From positions 1 to 32,341 of the forward strand of contig JAUMYW010000013.1 in assembly GCA_030528455.1 (NCBI GenBank): 32,341 nucleotides of DNA, in the 5' to 3' direction. Each line of letters starts with the position of its first letter. Position 1 is the first letter of the stretch. This document shows, piece by piece, positions 17,012-24,529 of the stretch. Below the pieces are notes generated by a model. It was given only the letters and a program-made list of their open reading frames with translations. It made no database searches and had not been told where the DNA came from. The stretch is from Neisseria sp. (GTDB lineage Bacteria; Pseudomonadota; Gammaproteobacteria; Burkholderiales; Neisseriaceae). A program made the position numbers and the translations under genes.

Positions 17012-17323
17012 ATGAAAAAAGAATTTGATTTGCAAAAGGAAGTTTTGATGAACGATATCCGCTCGGTATTGGAAGAGGTGGAAACGCTGTATCAGGAGGG
17101 TGTGGAACAGGGTACGGAAGAGGCAGCGGCTTTACGCGGCAAGTTGAAAGATAAATTGGATGCGGCCAAATCGAAGTTGGCAGTGTTTGAAGAGAGGGCT
17201 GCCTGCAAAGTGAAGGAGGCAGCCAAACAGGCCGATCAGTTGGTTCAGGACAAGCCTTATTATGCGATGGGCTTTGCGGCTCTGGCAGGTTTGGTGGTCG
17301 GTGTGCTGTTGAACCGTCGTTAA
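17012..17323 (+). CDS. DUF883 family protein, ElaB/YqjD-like
   Basis: A 103-residue protein. Residues 1-78 are a charged helix or coiled coil (EVETLYQEGVEQGTEEAAAL, KDKLDAAKSKLAVFEERAAC). A C-terminal membrane anchor follows (YYAMGFAALAGLVVGVLLNRR). This is the ElaB/YqjD/YgaM plan; in E. coli these are inner-membrane proteins that bind ribosomes in stationary phase. It is first in a three-gene operon matching E. coli yqjD-yqjE-yqjK in order. AGGAGA precedes the ATG. A hairpin lies between it and the next gene, so downstream expression may be reduced. Confidence 0.9.
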   Translation: MKKEFDLQKEVLMNDIRSVLEEVETLYQEGVEQGTEEAAALRGKLKDKLDAAKSKLAVFEERAACKVKEAAKQADQLVQDKPYYAMGFAALAGLVVGVLLNRR

Positions 17324-17333
17324 AATTAATCGG

Positions 17334-17365
17334 ATGCCGTCTGCATGGTAGCTTGCAGGCGGCAT
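17334..17365 (+). terminator. DUS hairpin between the yqjD- and yqjE-like genes
   Basis: ATGCCGTCTGCA (17334-17345) pairs with TGCAGGCGGCAT (17354-17365) through one G-U wobble. Inside the presumed operon, without a T-run, so attenuation rather than full termination is likely. Confidence 0.55.
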
Positions 17366-17382
17366 TGCCGTAAAGGAGGTTT

Positions 17383-17784
17383 ATGGGTGTAGGAAACCGT
17401 ATCCGCCGTTACCGTATGCTGTTTGACAAAGGGGCGGATTTGCTGGCTTTGCGTTTGCAGCTGTTGCGTTTGGACTTGGTCGGCCAGTTGGCGGCAGCTG
17501 TGGTGGCTGTGTCTGCGGCTGTATTTGCTGCGGCTCTGTTTCTGTTGGCCGTTATCAGCTTGTTGTTCGGTTTGAACGAGGTGTTGGCGGACGAGATGAG
17601 ACTTTGGGTATTTTTCGGTATCGCCGGTTTTTGTTTGCTGTTGATTATTGTCTTGTTTGCATATGCCAGGACGGTGTGGCGGCGCAGTAGTGCGCGGCTG
17701 GCCGAAACTGTGAAGGGGGTGCAGCAGGATATTGCCTATTTGCGGGGTAAGGGGCGCAACGTTGGTGAAAGGGAAGGGTTGTGA
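17383..17784 (+). CDS. YqjE-like holin-superfamily membrane protein
   Basis: A 133-residue protein with two membrane helices (VVAVSAAVFAAALFLLAVIS and LWVFFGIAGFCLLLIIVLFA) joined by a short polar loop, and an N-terminal amphipathic segment. This is the pattern of the 'phage holin family' (DUF1469) proteins such as E. coli YqjE; despite the name they are not phage lysis proteins in this context. A perfect AAGGAGGT precedes the ATG. It overlaps the next gene by four bases. Confidence 0.82.
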   Translation: MGVGNRIRRYRMLFDKGADLLALRLQLLRLDLVGQLAAAVVAVSAAVFAAALFLLAVISLLFGLNEVLADEMRLWVFFGIAGFCLLLIIVLFAYARTVWRRSSARLAETVKGVQQDIAYLRGKGRNVGEREGL

Positions 17785-18020
17785 GCCGTGATGAGGAGCG
17801 TGAATTGCTGCGTTTGCGGGCTCAGTTGCTGAGGCTGCAGATTACAGCGGAACGCGTGAAGCAGCGCAGGGAGCCGTCCCGTTTCGAATATTGGTCGGGT
17901 TGGGTTGATATTGTGCCGTCTGCAGCTGTATTGTGGAAGCTATCGAGATCTTGGCCGGGCAGTAAGTTAGGCTGGCTGCCGTTTGTTCTGTGGCTGTTGA
18001 AGCGTTGGCGCGGCAGATAG
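17781..18020 (+). CDS. YqjK-like small protein
   Basis: A 79-residue basic protein starting with GTG that overlaps the previous stop (GTGA). The N-terminal half is a helix rich in Arg, Leu and Glu (SRDEERELLRLRAQLLRLQI). The C-terminal half is Trp-rich. The pattern and its position after a yqjE-like gene support YqjK. Function is unknown. A DUS-like string lies in the frame near 17918. Confidence 0.7.
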   Translation: MSRDEERELLRLRAQLLRLQITAERVKQRREPSRFEYWSGWVDIVPSAAVLWKLSRSWPGSKLGWLPFVLWLLKRWRGR

Positions 18021-18042
18021 TTTTTTGATTGGCCCGATAATC

Positions 18043-18077
18043 AATATGCCGTCTGCTGGAGTTGCAGACGGCATATT
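18043..18077. terminator. Bidirectional DUS terminator between the yqj operon and yidC
   Basis: AATATGCCGTCTGC (18043-18056) and its complement (18064-18077): 14-bp stem, 7-base loop. The right arm contains an exact DUS on minus (18074-18063). Confidence 0.85.
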
Positions 18078-18093
18078 TTACGGTATGTGGCGT

Positions 18094-19728
18094 TTAGGAA
18101 ACGACTTCGCCGTTTTTACGTTGGTTTTCGATGCTTGTGTTCACATACCACTGTTGGGCAATGGTCAGCAGGTTGTTTACGACATAGTAAAGTACCAAGC
18201 CTGCCGGGAAGAAGAAGAACATCACGGAAAATGCCAACGGCATGATTTTCATCATTTTTGCCTGCATCGGGTCGGACGGAGGCGGATTGAGCGTGGTTTG
18301 GAACCACATGGTTGCCGTCATCAGAACCGGCAGGATAAACCAGGGATCTATACGGCTCAGGTCAGTAATCCAGCCCAGCCAGGGAGCCTGGCGCAGTTCT
18401 ACCGAACTGAAAATAGCCCAGTACAATCCGATAAATACGGGGATTTGCAGCAGCATCGGCAGACATCCGCCCAAAGGATTGATTTTTTCTGTACGGTACA
18501 TCTGCATCATGGCCTGCTGCATGCCGAGTTTGTCGTCGCCGTATTTCTTTTTCAGGGCTTCCATTTTCGGTGCGAGCGTGCGCATCTTGGCCATCGATTT
18601 GTATGCAGCATTGTTGAGCGGATACAAAATGATTTTGACGATGATGGTTAGCAGTACGATTGCCCAGCCCCAGTTGCCAGTAAAGCCGTGCAGTTTTTCC
18701 AGCAGCCAGAAGAGGCCGGTGGCGGGCCAGTGTACGCGGCCGTAGTCTTTAACCAGTTCCAGATTATCGGCGATTTTGCTGATTTCGGCGGTACTTTGCG
18801 GACCGGCATAGAACTGCATCGGGAAGCTTTGTGCCGTACCGGCGGCAATGTCGGGCAGCGGAACGTTTACGCCTGCCGAGTAAAGTTCGTCGTCGCGGCG
18901 TTTGATATCAATCGCACATGAGCCGGCTGCGCAGACACTATTGCCGTTTTTGGGCTGCAGAATCCAAGCGGACATAAAGTAGTGCTGTGTCATGCCGACC
19001 CAGCCGCTATTGGTTTTGCGTTCGTATTCTGCTTGGTCGCGGCCGCTGGTGTGGTCATCGTCCAAATCCCCGAATTCCACTTTTTGGAAGTCTCCGGCGG
19101 GCGTGTAAACCACGGGACCGGTATAGCTGTACATGAAAACACCTTCGCCTTCGGGAGCTTTGTTATCGCGCAGTACGCGGTAGGCGGCGGCGGCTTTCAG
19201 GGGTGCCGTGCTGTCGTTCCGTACGTCGAAACGTACGTCAATCAGATAGCTGCCTTTTTTGAAGGTATAGACTTTATCGATTCTGACGCCTTCAGGCGTA
19301 GCCGCACTTAGGCGGATTTCCGCGCTGTCGCCTTGGAGCGAGTACTCTTTTTGCGGAGTAGTAAAGCTCAGGCCTTTGGTCAGGCTTCTACCTGAGGAGT
19401 CAATCAGGTCGGCTTGGGCGATGTAAGTGTGCTCTTTGCCGTCTGCAAACAGTTGGAAATCTTTGCTTTCGTCTTCTGCTGCGTTGTATTGCAACAGCGT
19501 CATGCGGCGCAAGTCGCCTGTTTTTTCGTCGATAACGGCTTTAACGGTGTCAGTCGTTACAGTAACGGGAGCGGTTGCCGACAAGGCTGCTTCAAGGGCT
19601 TTTTGCGGTACGCTCTGCTGGACAGCCGCCGTTTCGGGGCCGGATTTAGGTGTTGGGAACAATTGTTCCCAGCCTATCAGGATAAGCAATGCGACAGCAA
19701 AAAACATGGTCATTCTTTTGAAGTCCAT
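18094..19728 (-). CDS. yidC: Membrane protein insertase YidC
   Basis: Inserts inner-membrane proteins, alone or with SecYEG. The 544-residue protein has the gram-negative layout: TM1 (FFAVALLILIGWEQLF), a large periplasmic domain, and five C-terminal helices starting at GNWGWAIVLLTIIVKIILYP. The groove position that is Arg366 in E. coli appears as Lys in TIIVKIILYP, which keeps the charge. Also present are MAKMRTLAPKM, EKINPLGGCLPMLLQIPVF and FPAGLVLYYVVNNLLTIAQQ. It is last in the rpmH-rnpA-yidD-yidC cluster, 103 bp after yidD. trmE does not follow. Confidence 0.98.
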   Translation of the reverse strand: MDFKRMTMFFAVALLILIGWEQLFPTPKSGPETAAVQQSVPQKALEAALSATAPVTVTTDTVKAVIDEKTGDLRRMTLLQYNAAEDESKDFQLFADGKEHTYIAQADLIDSSGRSLTKGLSFTTPQKEYSLQGDSAEIRLSAATPEGVRIDKVYTFKKGSYLIDVRFDVRNDSTAPLKAAAAYRVLRDNKAPEGEGVFMYSYTGPVVYTPAGDFQKVEFGDLDDDHTSGRDQAEYERKTNSGWVGMTQHYFMSAWILQPKNGNSVCAAGSCAIDIKRRDDELYSAGVNVPLPDIAAGTAQSFPMQFYAGPQSTAEISKIADNLELVKDYGRVHWPATGLFWLLEKLHGFTGNWGWAIVLLTIIVKIILYPLNNAAYKSMAKMRTLAPKMEALKKKYGDDKLGMQQAMMQMYRTEKINPLGGCLPMLLQIPVFIGLYWAIFSSVELRQAPWLGWITDLSRIDPWFILPVLMTATMWFQTTLNPPPSDPMQAKMMKIMPLAFSVMFFFFPAGLVLYYVVNNLLTIAQQWYVNTSIENQRKNGEVVS

Positions 19729-19831
19729 GGTGGTAGTCCTGTGGTTGGTCGGAGTGAAAAGCCGAGAGCATAGCAGAACTGCGTTGCAGACGGCAGTTTA
19801 TTTTGAAACGGCACGGCAGCTGCCTGTGCGG

Positions 19832-20044
19832 TCACGGCAAAGGGTCATGGCCGTGGCTGCCGAAAGGGTGGCAGCGGGCAATTCTTTTCAAGGCCATCCA
19901 GCCGCCTTTGACTGCGCCGTATTTTTGTACGGCTTCTAGCGCATATTGGGAGCAGGTCGGCACGTACCGGCAACGCGGCGGAATCAGCGGGCTGATGCAG
20001 CAGCGGTAAAAACGAATCAGCAAAAGCATCAGTTTGGCGGCCAT
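19832..20044 (-). CDS. yidD: Membrane protein insertion efficiency factor YidD
   Basis: A 70-residue protein with the conserved family core: [51 protein letters not shown], and the terminal GHDPLP. In E. coli it is a membrane-associated amphipathic protein that aids YidC-dependent insertion. The four Cys residues of the family are present. Its ATG follows the rnpA stop after one base (TAAAATG), so coupling is likely. Confidence 0.96.
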   Translation of the reverse strand: MAAKLMLLLIRFYRCCISPLIPPRCRYVPTCSQYALEAVQKYGAVKGGWMALKRIARCHPFGSHGHDPLP

Positions 20045-20045
20045 T

Positions 20046-20384
20046 TTATTTTCTCAGCAGAAGTTGTCTGAGTTGGCTGGATACCTCTGCCGATTGGTCA
20101 CGCCCGAAACTCCGCCGCACACGGATAATGTAGTCGCGTGGCGGCAGTTCGCTGCGGTGCCGGCGGAACCATTCGCGCAGACAACGTTTCATATAGTTGC
20201 GTTTGTTGGCACGCTTGGCGGCCTTTTTGCCGACTACCAAGCCGAGTCTGGCATGTCCCAAGCCATTGTCTTGCGAACGCAGAATATGCAGTAGCGGCGA
20301 ATTTTGCTGCTTTTTTAAAGCAAAAACGGAAGAGAAGTCTTCCGTTTTCAATAAGCGGTACTGCTTGCCGAAGCCCTTATCCAA
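20046..20384 (-). CDS. rnpA: Ribonuclease P protein component
   Basis: Protein subunit of RNase P, partner of the RNA at 11612. The 112-residue basic protein has the RNR-type signature near 57-67 ([19 protein letters not shown]) and the [12 protein letters not shown] opening. The start is TTG at 20384: it gives the usual N terminus, and no ATG occurs before the internal MKRCL. It is in the same frame as rpmH, four codons after its TGA, with no visible Shine-Dalgarno. Reinitiation after rpmH is likely. Confidence 0.93.
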   Translation of the reverse strand: MDKGFGKQYRLLKTEDFSSVFALKKQQNSPLLHILRSQDNGLGHARLGLVVGKKAAKRANKRNYMKRCLREWFRRHRSELPPRDYIIRVRRSFGRDQSAEVSSQLRQLLLRK

Positions 20385-20396
20385 AGGAAGTTGGAA

Positions 20397-20531
20397 TCAG
20401 ACAGCCAAACGTTTGCGGCCTTTTGCGCGGCGCGCAGCCAAAACGGCACGGCCGCCACGTGTTTTGGAACGAACCAAAAAGCCGTGGGTGCGTTTGCGTT
20501 TGGTGACGGAAGGTTGGTAAGTACGTTTCAT
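20397..20531 (-). CDS. rpmH: 50S ribosomal protein L34
   Basis: A 44-residue, highly basic protein: [20 protein letters not shown] followed by [20 protein letters not shown] and RLAV. It is the full length for the family. First gene of the rpmH-rnpA-yidD-yidC cluster, read away from dnaA, with a strong promoter at 20601-20573. Confidence 0.98.
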   Translation of the reverse strand: MKRTYQPSVTKRKRTHGFLVRSKTRGGRAVLAARRAKGRKRLAV

Positions 20532-20572
20532 GATGCGTCCTAAAAAATAGTCTGAAAAGATTCAAACGGCTG

Positions 20573-20601
20573 ATTACAACCTAAAAACGGGCTTTTGTCA
20601 A
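20573..20601 (-). promoter_or_regulatory. rpmH promoter
   Basis: Minus strand: perfect TTGACA (20601-20596), 17 bases, TGTAAT (20578-20573). The start would be near 20566. One of the best sigma-70 matches in the window. Confidence 0.8.
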
Positions 20602-20671
20602 TCAATATAATGCATTGACGGTTTGTTGAAGCAGAACAGTGCGCTGTCGGTACAACATGCGGCAGTAGGCT

Positions 20672-20680
20672 TGTGGATAA
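20672..20680 (-). promoter_or_regulatory. DnaA box 1
   Basis: TGTGGATAA on plus, i.e. perfect TTATCCACA on minus. The 10-mer TTGTGGATAA repeats 25 bp further on. Confidence 0.85.
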
Positions 20681-20689
20681 GATGGTTTG

Positions 20690-20718
20690 TGGCGGTTGTG
20701 GATAATTTTCTGTATAAT
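20690..20718 (+). promoter_or_regulatory. dnaA promoter
   Basis: TATAAT at 20713-20718; no good -35 (TGGCGG at 17 bases). DnaA box 2 lies between the -35 and -10 positions, which would allow DnaA to repress its own gene. Confidence 0.55.
20697..20705 (-). promoter_or_regulatory. DnaA box 2
   Basis: Second perfect TTATCCACA (on minus), same orientation as box 1. A weak third copy (TTTGTGGCG, from 20686) lies between them. Confidence 0.85.
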
Positions 20719-20805
20719 CCGCAAGCCTTTTCCGTGCTTTGCCGGCCCGTGTTGCGGACGGCCTTAAGTTTCGGCTTTGATTGTTTTTTTTGATTGGGGG
20801 CGGGT

Positions 20806-22413
20806 ATGGATTTAGCCGGGTTCTGGCCTTTGTGTCTGCTGCGTTTGCAGCAGAAGATAAGTGCGCCGCTGTTTGAGCAGTGGATTGCGCCGCTGACTGT
20901 GGGCGAAGAAAACGGTGTGTGGGTAGTTTACGGGAAAAACCAGTTTTTCGTGAACATGTTGAAAAGCCGTTATGCCGCTGAAATCGAAGCTCTGCGCGAA
21001 GAGCTTGTGCCGCAGCAGGCTCCTCTGCTGTTTAAGGTCGGCAGCGGACGGCATTATGTGCCCGCTGTTGAAGATGGGGCGGGTAATTCGGCTGCAAACG
21101 GCATAATAAAAGTGCCGGAAAGGGTTGCGGCATCGAAAAAAGAAAACGGCAGTGCCGCCGATACTGCTTTGTTTCCGGTTGTGTCTGTATCGGCAGCAGA
21201 CGAAGAACCGGGAGTTGGGCGGAATAAAAAGCGTAAAACATCTGCTTTGGATATTGTCTCCAAATATGTCGACGAAGCGTCGCAGCATCGGGCTGCAGAC
21301 GGCACAGATAAGTCGGAGGTTTTGGAGCCGCTTGGAAAAATCGTTTTGCCGCAAGATAAAGAGCAGCGTGAAAAAGGCGAGAAGCGTTTCAGACAGACTA
21401 ATCTCAACCCGGCTTATACTTTTGAAACATTGGCAGAAGGCAAAGGCAACCAGATGGCTGCCGCTGCGGCTAAAGCGATTGCCGGTCGGCCGGGGGGCAA
21501 TTACAACCCGTTTTTTCTTTACGGCAGCACGGGTTTGGGTAAAACCCATTTGGTACAGGCAATCGGTAACGAATTGCTGCGTCTGTCGCCCGACGCCAAA
21601 GTACATTATCTGCATGCCAAAGAATATACCCGCGCTGTGATGAGTGCGTATCAGAACAAAAGTTTCGATTCGTTCAAGCAGCAATATCTGCGTTACGATC
21701 TTTTGATGGTGGACGATATCCAGTTTATCAAAGGCAAAGAACGTACGATGGAAGAATTCTTCTATCTTTATAATCACTTTCATGAAAATCAGAAACAGTT
21801 GATTCTGACCTGCGATGTGCTGCCGTCGAAAATCGACGATATGGACGACCGTCTGAAATCGCGTTTTTCCTGGGGTTTGACTTTGGAGTTGGAGCCGCCC
21901 GAATTTGAGATGCGTGTGGCTATTTTGCAGAAAAAAGCCCAAGCGGCTGGCGTGAAACTGCCACCCGAGGTGGCTGACTTTATTGCCGAATATGTGCGTT
22001 CCAATGTGCGCGAGTTGGAAGGTGCTTTCAAACAGGTGGAGGCGCGGAGCAATTTTGAAAACCGGCCGATTGATATCGACTTGGCACGTACCGCATTGGC
22101 CAATATCATTGCCGGTAACTACAAACCGATTACGGCAGATTTGATTGTGGATATAGTGTGCCGGAATTACAGTATCAGGCCGTCCGATCTGACCGGTAAA
22201 AAGCGTACGCGCAATATTGCGCGGCCGCGCCAGATCTGTATGAGTCTGATGAAGGAGCTGACGGCTTTGAGTTATCAGGATATTGGTCAGTTTCTTGGCG
22301 GCCGTGACCATTCTACGGTTATCCACGGCGTAGAAACTGTGGCAGGGCTGCGCGAGGAAGTGCCGGAAATCGCGCAAGACTACGAGAAGTTGTTGAAATT
22401 GATTCAAAATTGA
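20806..22413 (+). CDS. dnaA: Chromosomal replication initiator DnaA
   Basis: Opens the origin and loads DnaB. The 535-residue protein has domain I (MDLAGFWPLCLLRLQQ on), a long variable linker (about 85-195), the AAA+ domain with Walker A GSTGLGKTH (240-248), Walker B LLMVDDIQFIKG (299-310), DRLKSRFSWGLT, and the domain IV signature GGRDHSTVIHGVE. The start is the ATG at 20806 after a GGGGGCGGG stretch, not the GTG-type start at 20794. Two DUS-like strings lie in the linker (around 21092 and 21293). dnaN follows after 18 bp. Confidence 0.98.
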   Translation: MDLAGFWPLCLLRLQQKISAPLFEQWIAPLTVGEENGVWVVYGKNQFFVNMLKSRYAAEIEALREELVPQQAPLLFKVGSGRHYVPAVEDGAGNSAANGIIKVPERVAASKKENGSAADTALFPVVSVSAADEEPGVGRNKKRKTSALDIVSKYVDEASQHRAADGTDKSEVLEPLGKIVLPQDKEQREKGEKRFRQTNLNPAYTFETLAEGKGNQMAAAAAKAIAGRPGGNYNPFFLYGSTGLGKTHLVQAIGNELLRLSPDAKVHYLHAKEYTRAVMSAYQNKSFDSFKQQYLRYDLLMVDDIQFIKGKERTMEEFFYLYNHFHENQKQLILTCDVLPSKIDDMDDRLKSRFSWGLTLELEPPEFEMRVAILQKKAQAAGVKLPPEVADFIAEYVRSNVRELEGAFKQVEARSNFENRPIDIDLARTALANIIAGNYKPITADLIVDIVCRNYSIRPSDLTGKKRTRNIARPRQICMSLMKELTALSYQDIGQFLGGRDHSTVIHGVETVAGLREEVPEIAQDYEKLLKLIQN

Positions 22414-22431
22414 TAAACAAAGGATAAAGTT

Positions 22432-23535
22432 ATGTTGATTTTGCAAGCGGAACGCGATGCTTTGCTCAAACCTTTGCAGGCGGTTACCGGTATTGTCGAA
22501 CGCCGCCACACGCTGCCGATTCTGTCAAATGTGCTGTTGGAAAACGTACACGGGCAAACCAATATTCTGGCAACCGATTTGGAAATCCAAATCAATACGC
22601 ACGGTCCGGCCAGCGAAACCGAAGACTTCCGCATCACCACCAACGCCAAAAAACTGCAGGACATTCTGCGCGCGCTGCCCGAAGGTTCGCTGGTGGCTTT
22701 GGATTGGGCTCAGAACCGTCTGACCTTAAAGGCAGGCAAATCGCGTTTTGCCCTGCAAACCCTGCCGGCGGAGGATTTTCCTCTGATGAGTGTCGGAGCG
22801 GAAGTCAGTTCGGCGTTTTCTCTGTCGCAGGAGGCTTTGAGAAATATGCTTTCGCAAGTGCAGTACAGCATGGCAGTTCAGGATATCCGCTATTATCTGA
22901 ACGGTCTTTTGATGCAGACCGAAGGCAACCAGCTCCGTTTGGTGGCGACTGACGGCCACCGTCTGGCTTATTCGGCCAGCACAATTGATGCCGATTTGCC
23001 GAAAGCCGAAGTGATTTTGCCGCGTAAAACTGTTTTGGAACTCTTTAAGCTGCTGAACCAGCCTAACGAATCGGTTACAGTCGAATTGTTGGAAAACCAA
23101 GTACGCTTCCGCTGTAACGATACCGTCATTGTCAGCAAGGTAGTGGACGGAAAATTCCCTGATTTCAACCGCGTGATTCCTTTGGATAACGATAAGATTT
23201 TCCTGTTGAACCGTTTGGCATTGCTTGGTGCCTTGGAGCGTGCGGCGATTTTGGCCAACGAAAAGTTCCGAGGTGCGCGCCTTTTGCTGAAACCGGGTTT
23301 GTTGAGTGTGGTGTGCAGCAACAGCGAGCAGGAAGAAGCGCGCGAAGAGTTGGAAATCGCGTATCAGGGCGGCGAGTTGGAAGTCGGCTTCAACATCGGT
23401 TATCTGATGGACGTGCTGAGAAATGTTCATGCAGACGAAATGCAGCTGGCGTTCGGTGATGCGAACCGTTCGACTTTGTTTACCGTGCCGAATAATCCGA
23501 ATTTCAAATACATTGTGATGCCGATGCGGATTTAA
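22432..23535 (+). CDS. dnaN: DNA polymerase III beta clamp
   Basis: Sliding clamp that tethers the replicase. The 367-residue protein has three repeated clamp domains, opening MLILQAERDALLKPLQAVTG, with VATDGHRLAYS in the second domain, VDGKFPDFNRVIP, and the usual C-terminal YIVMPMRI. AAAGGA precedes the ATG. It forms an operon with dnaA (18-bp gap). recF, which often follows dnaN, is absent: a terminator and a lipoprotein gene follow. Confidence 0.98.
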   Translation: MLILQAERDALLKPLQAVTGIVERRHTLPILSNVLLENVHGQTNILATDLEIQINTHGPASETEDFRITTNAKKLQDILRALPEGSLVALDWAQNRLTLKAGKSRFALQTLPAEDFPLMSVGAEVSSAFSLSQEALRNMLSQVQYSMAVQDIRYYLNGLLMQTEGNQLRLVATDGHRLAYSASTIDADLPKAEVILPRKTVLELFKLLNQPNESVTVELLENQVRFRCNDTVIVSKVVDGKFPDFNRVIPLDNDKIFLLNRLALLGALERAAILANEKFRGARLLLKPGLLSVVCSNSEQEEAREELEIAYQGGELEVGFNIGYLMDVLRNVHADEMQLAFGDANRSTLFTVPNNPNFKYIVMPMRI

Positions 23536-23543
23536 GATTTCAA

Positions 23544-23583
23544 AGGCCGTCTGAAAAAAAACTGATTTTCAGACGGCCTGTTT
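23544..23583 (+). terminator. dnaN terminator (AG-DUS pair)
   Basis: AGGCCGTCTGAAAA (23544-23557) and its complement (23566-23579): 14-bp stem, 8-base loop, then GTTTT. Built from AGGCCGTCTGAA, unlike the ATGCCGTCTGCA terminators to the left. Confidence 0.87.
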
Positions 23584-23604
23584 TAATGACTGGAGACACT
23601 TTAT

Positions 23605-24348
23605 ATGAAAATGTTGAAAACTTTTGCCGCCGCCGTTTTGTCTGCTTCCGTTTTGTCTGCCTGTGCGCACCAACAGCCGCAGGAAGCGGCACAAATTGCG
23701 CAGACTTTCCGGTTCAGTCAAGCTGAAATGCACGACATCGCCAATCCGAAAAAATTGTCTTGGCGCATTTTCTATGCCAAACCGTCCGAAGGTGCGGATG
23801 CTGTTTGGTTTGATGCAGTCAAACGCGGTGACTTGCCAACGGTCAGACGCATGGTGGAAAAAGGACAGAATCTGGAAGCGAAAGACGAAGCCAGCTTGGG
23901 GCAAACTGCTTTGGGTTGGGCGGCTTTTATCGGTTATGAAGATATTGTCGATTATTTGATTGCACAAGGTGCGGATTTGCACGCGACTGACCGCGGCGAT
24001 GTATACAATGTTTTGAAATCCGCCGTGCTGGGCAAAAATACCGCCATCGTGAAAAAGATTTACACGCTGCTCAAAGATGAAACCGATTTGAATGACCAAA
24101 CGGTGGAGAGCGACGGCGAAACGCTGATTATGGTGGCGGCCAGCAACAACCGCATCGAAACCGTAAAATATCTGCTTTCGCTTGGAGCCAATCCGAATTT
24201 GGTAACGACACAGACCAATCGAAATGCTCCGTCATATAATCAGAGTGCCCTGTCTTATGCCTGCGTGCGCGGTCATAAAGAAATGCAGGATTTGCTGATT
24301 TCCCGGGGCGTTATCAACCACCGAACGGGCAAGTCGAGCTGCGAATAA
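23605..24348 (+). CDS. Ankyrin-repeat lipoprotein
   Basis: A 247-residue precursor with lipobox LSAC (modified C20). After a linker of about 45 residues come four or five ankyrin repeats: ADAVWFDAVKRGDLPTVRRM, GQTALGWAAFIGYEDIVDYL, a degenerate repeat near 130-160, GETLIMVAASNNRIETVKYL, and QSALSYACVRGHKEMQDLLI. The solenoid suggests a protein-binding role at the inner face of the envelope; the partner is unknown. It replaces recF in the usual dnaA-dnaN-recF order. GGAG precedes the ATG. Confidence 0.85.
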   Translation: MKMLKTFAAAVLSASVLSACAHQQPQEAAQIAQTFRFSQAEMHDIANPKKLSWRIFYAKPSEGADAVWFDAVKRGDLPTVRRMVEKGQNLEAKDEASLGQTALGWAAFIGYEDIVDYLIAQGADLHATDRGDVYNVLKSAVLGKNTAIVKKIYTLLKDETDLNDQTVESDGETLIMVAASNNRIETVKYLLSLGANPNLVTTQTNRNAPSYNQSALSYACVRGHKEMQDLLISRGVINHRTGKSSCE

Positions 24349-24355
24349 ATCCGAA

Positions 24356-24383
24356 AGGCCGTCTGAAAACAGGACGGCTTTTT
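24356..24383 (+). terminator. Terminator of the ankyrin lipoprotein gene
   Basis: GCCGTCTG (24358-24365) and CAGGACGGC (24370-24378), one bulged G, 4-base loop, then TTTTT. The left arm is part of an exact AGGCCGTCTGAA (24356-24367). Confidence 0.8.
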
Positions 24384-24443
24384 GGCGTCCGGCCGCGATT
24401 GTGCGCCGCTTGCCCGAGCGGTCGGGCGGAGCTTTATCTCTGC

Positions 24444-24472
24444 ATGACGGGTTGTCGGGAAACGGATATAAT
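24444..24472 (+). promoter_or_regulatory. Promoter of the M48 protease gene
   Basis: ATGACG (24444-24449), 17 bases, TATAAT (24467-24472). Leader of about 50 bases. Confidence 0.5.
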
Positions 24473-24529
24473 GGGCGGAATATGCTTGGAAATGTGTATG
24501 CAGGCATTTGCGTTTTTTCAGAGGAATTT

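Larger units (their letters stand above)
20532..20805. other. oriC: Probable origin region / rpmH-dnaA intergenic
   Basis: 274 bp between the divergent rpmH and dnaA. It has two same-orientation DnaA boxes (20672-20680, 20697-20705), an AT-rich part (20532-20615), and divergent promoters. Gene direction flips here from mostly minus to mostly plus. Only two clear boxes are present, which is few for a complete origin, so this may be the dnaA control region with oriC including it or lying near it. Confidence 0.6.

Noticed and set aside
17383-17784. Prophage remnant suggested by the holin-family protein
   Set aside because: Gene order matches the chromosomal yqjD-yqjE-yqjK operon and no phage genes are near.
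20812-22509. 565-codon open frame on minus, antisense to dnaA
   Set aside because: It mirrors the codon pattern of dnaA, has no ribosome site and no recognisable domain.
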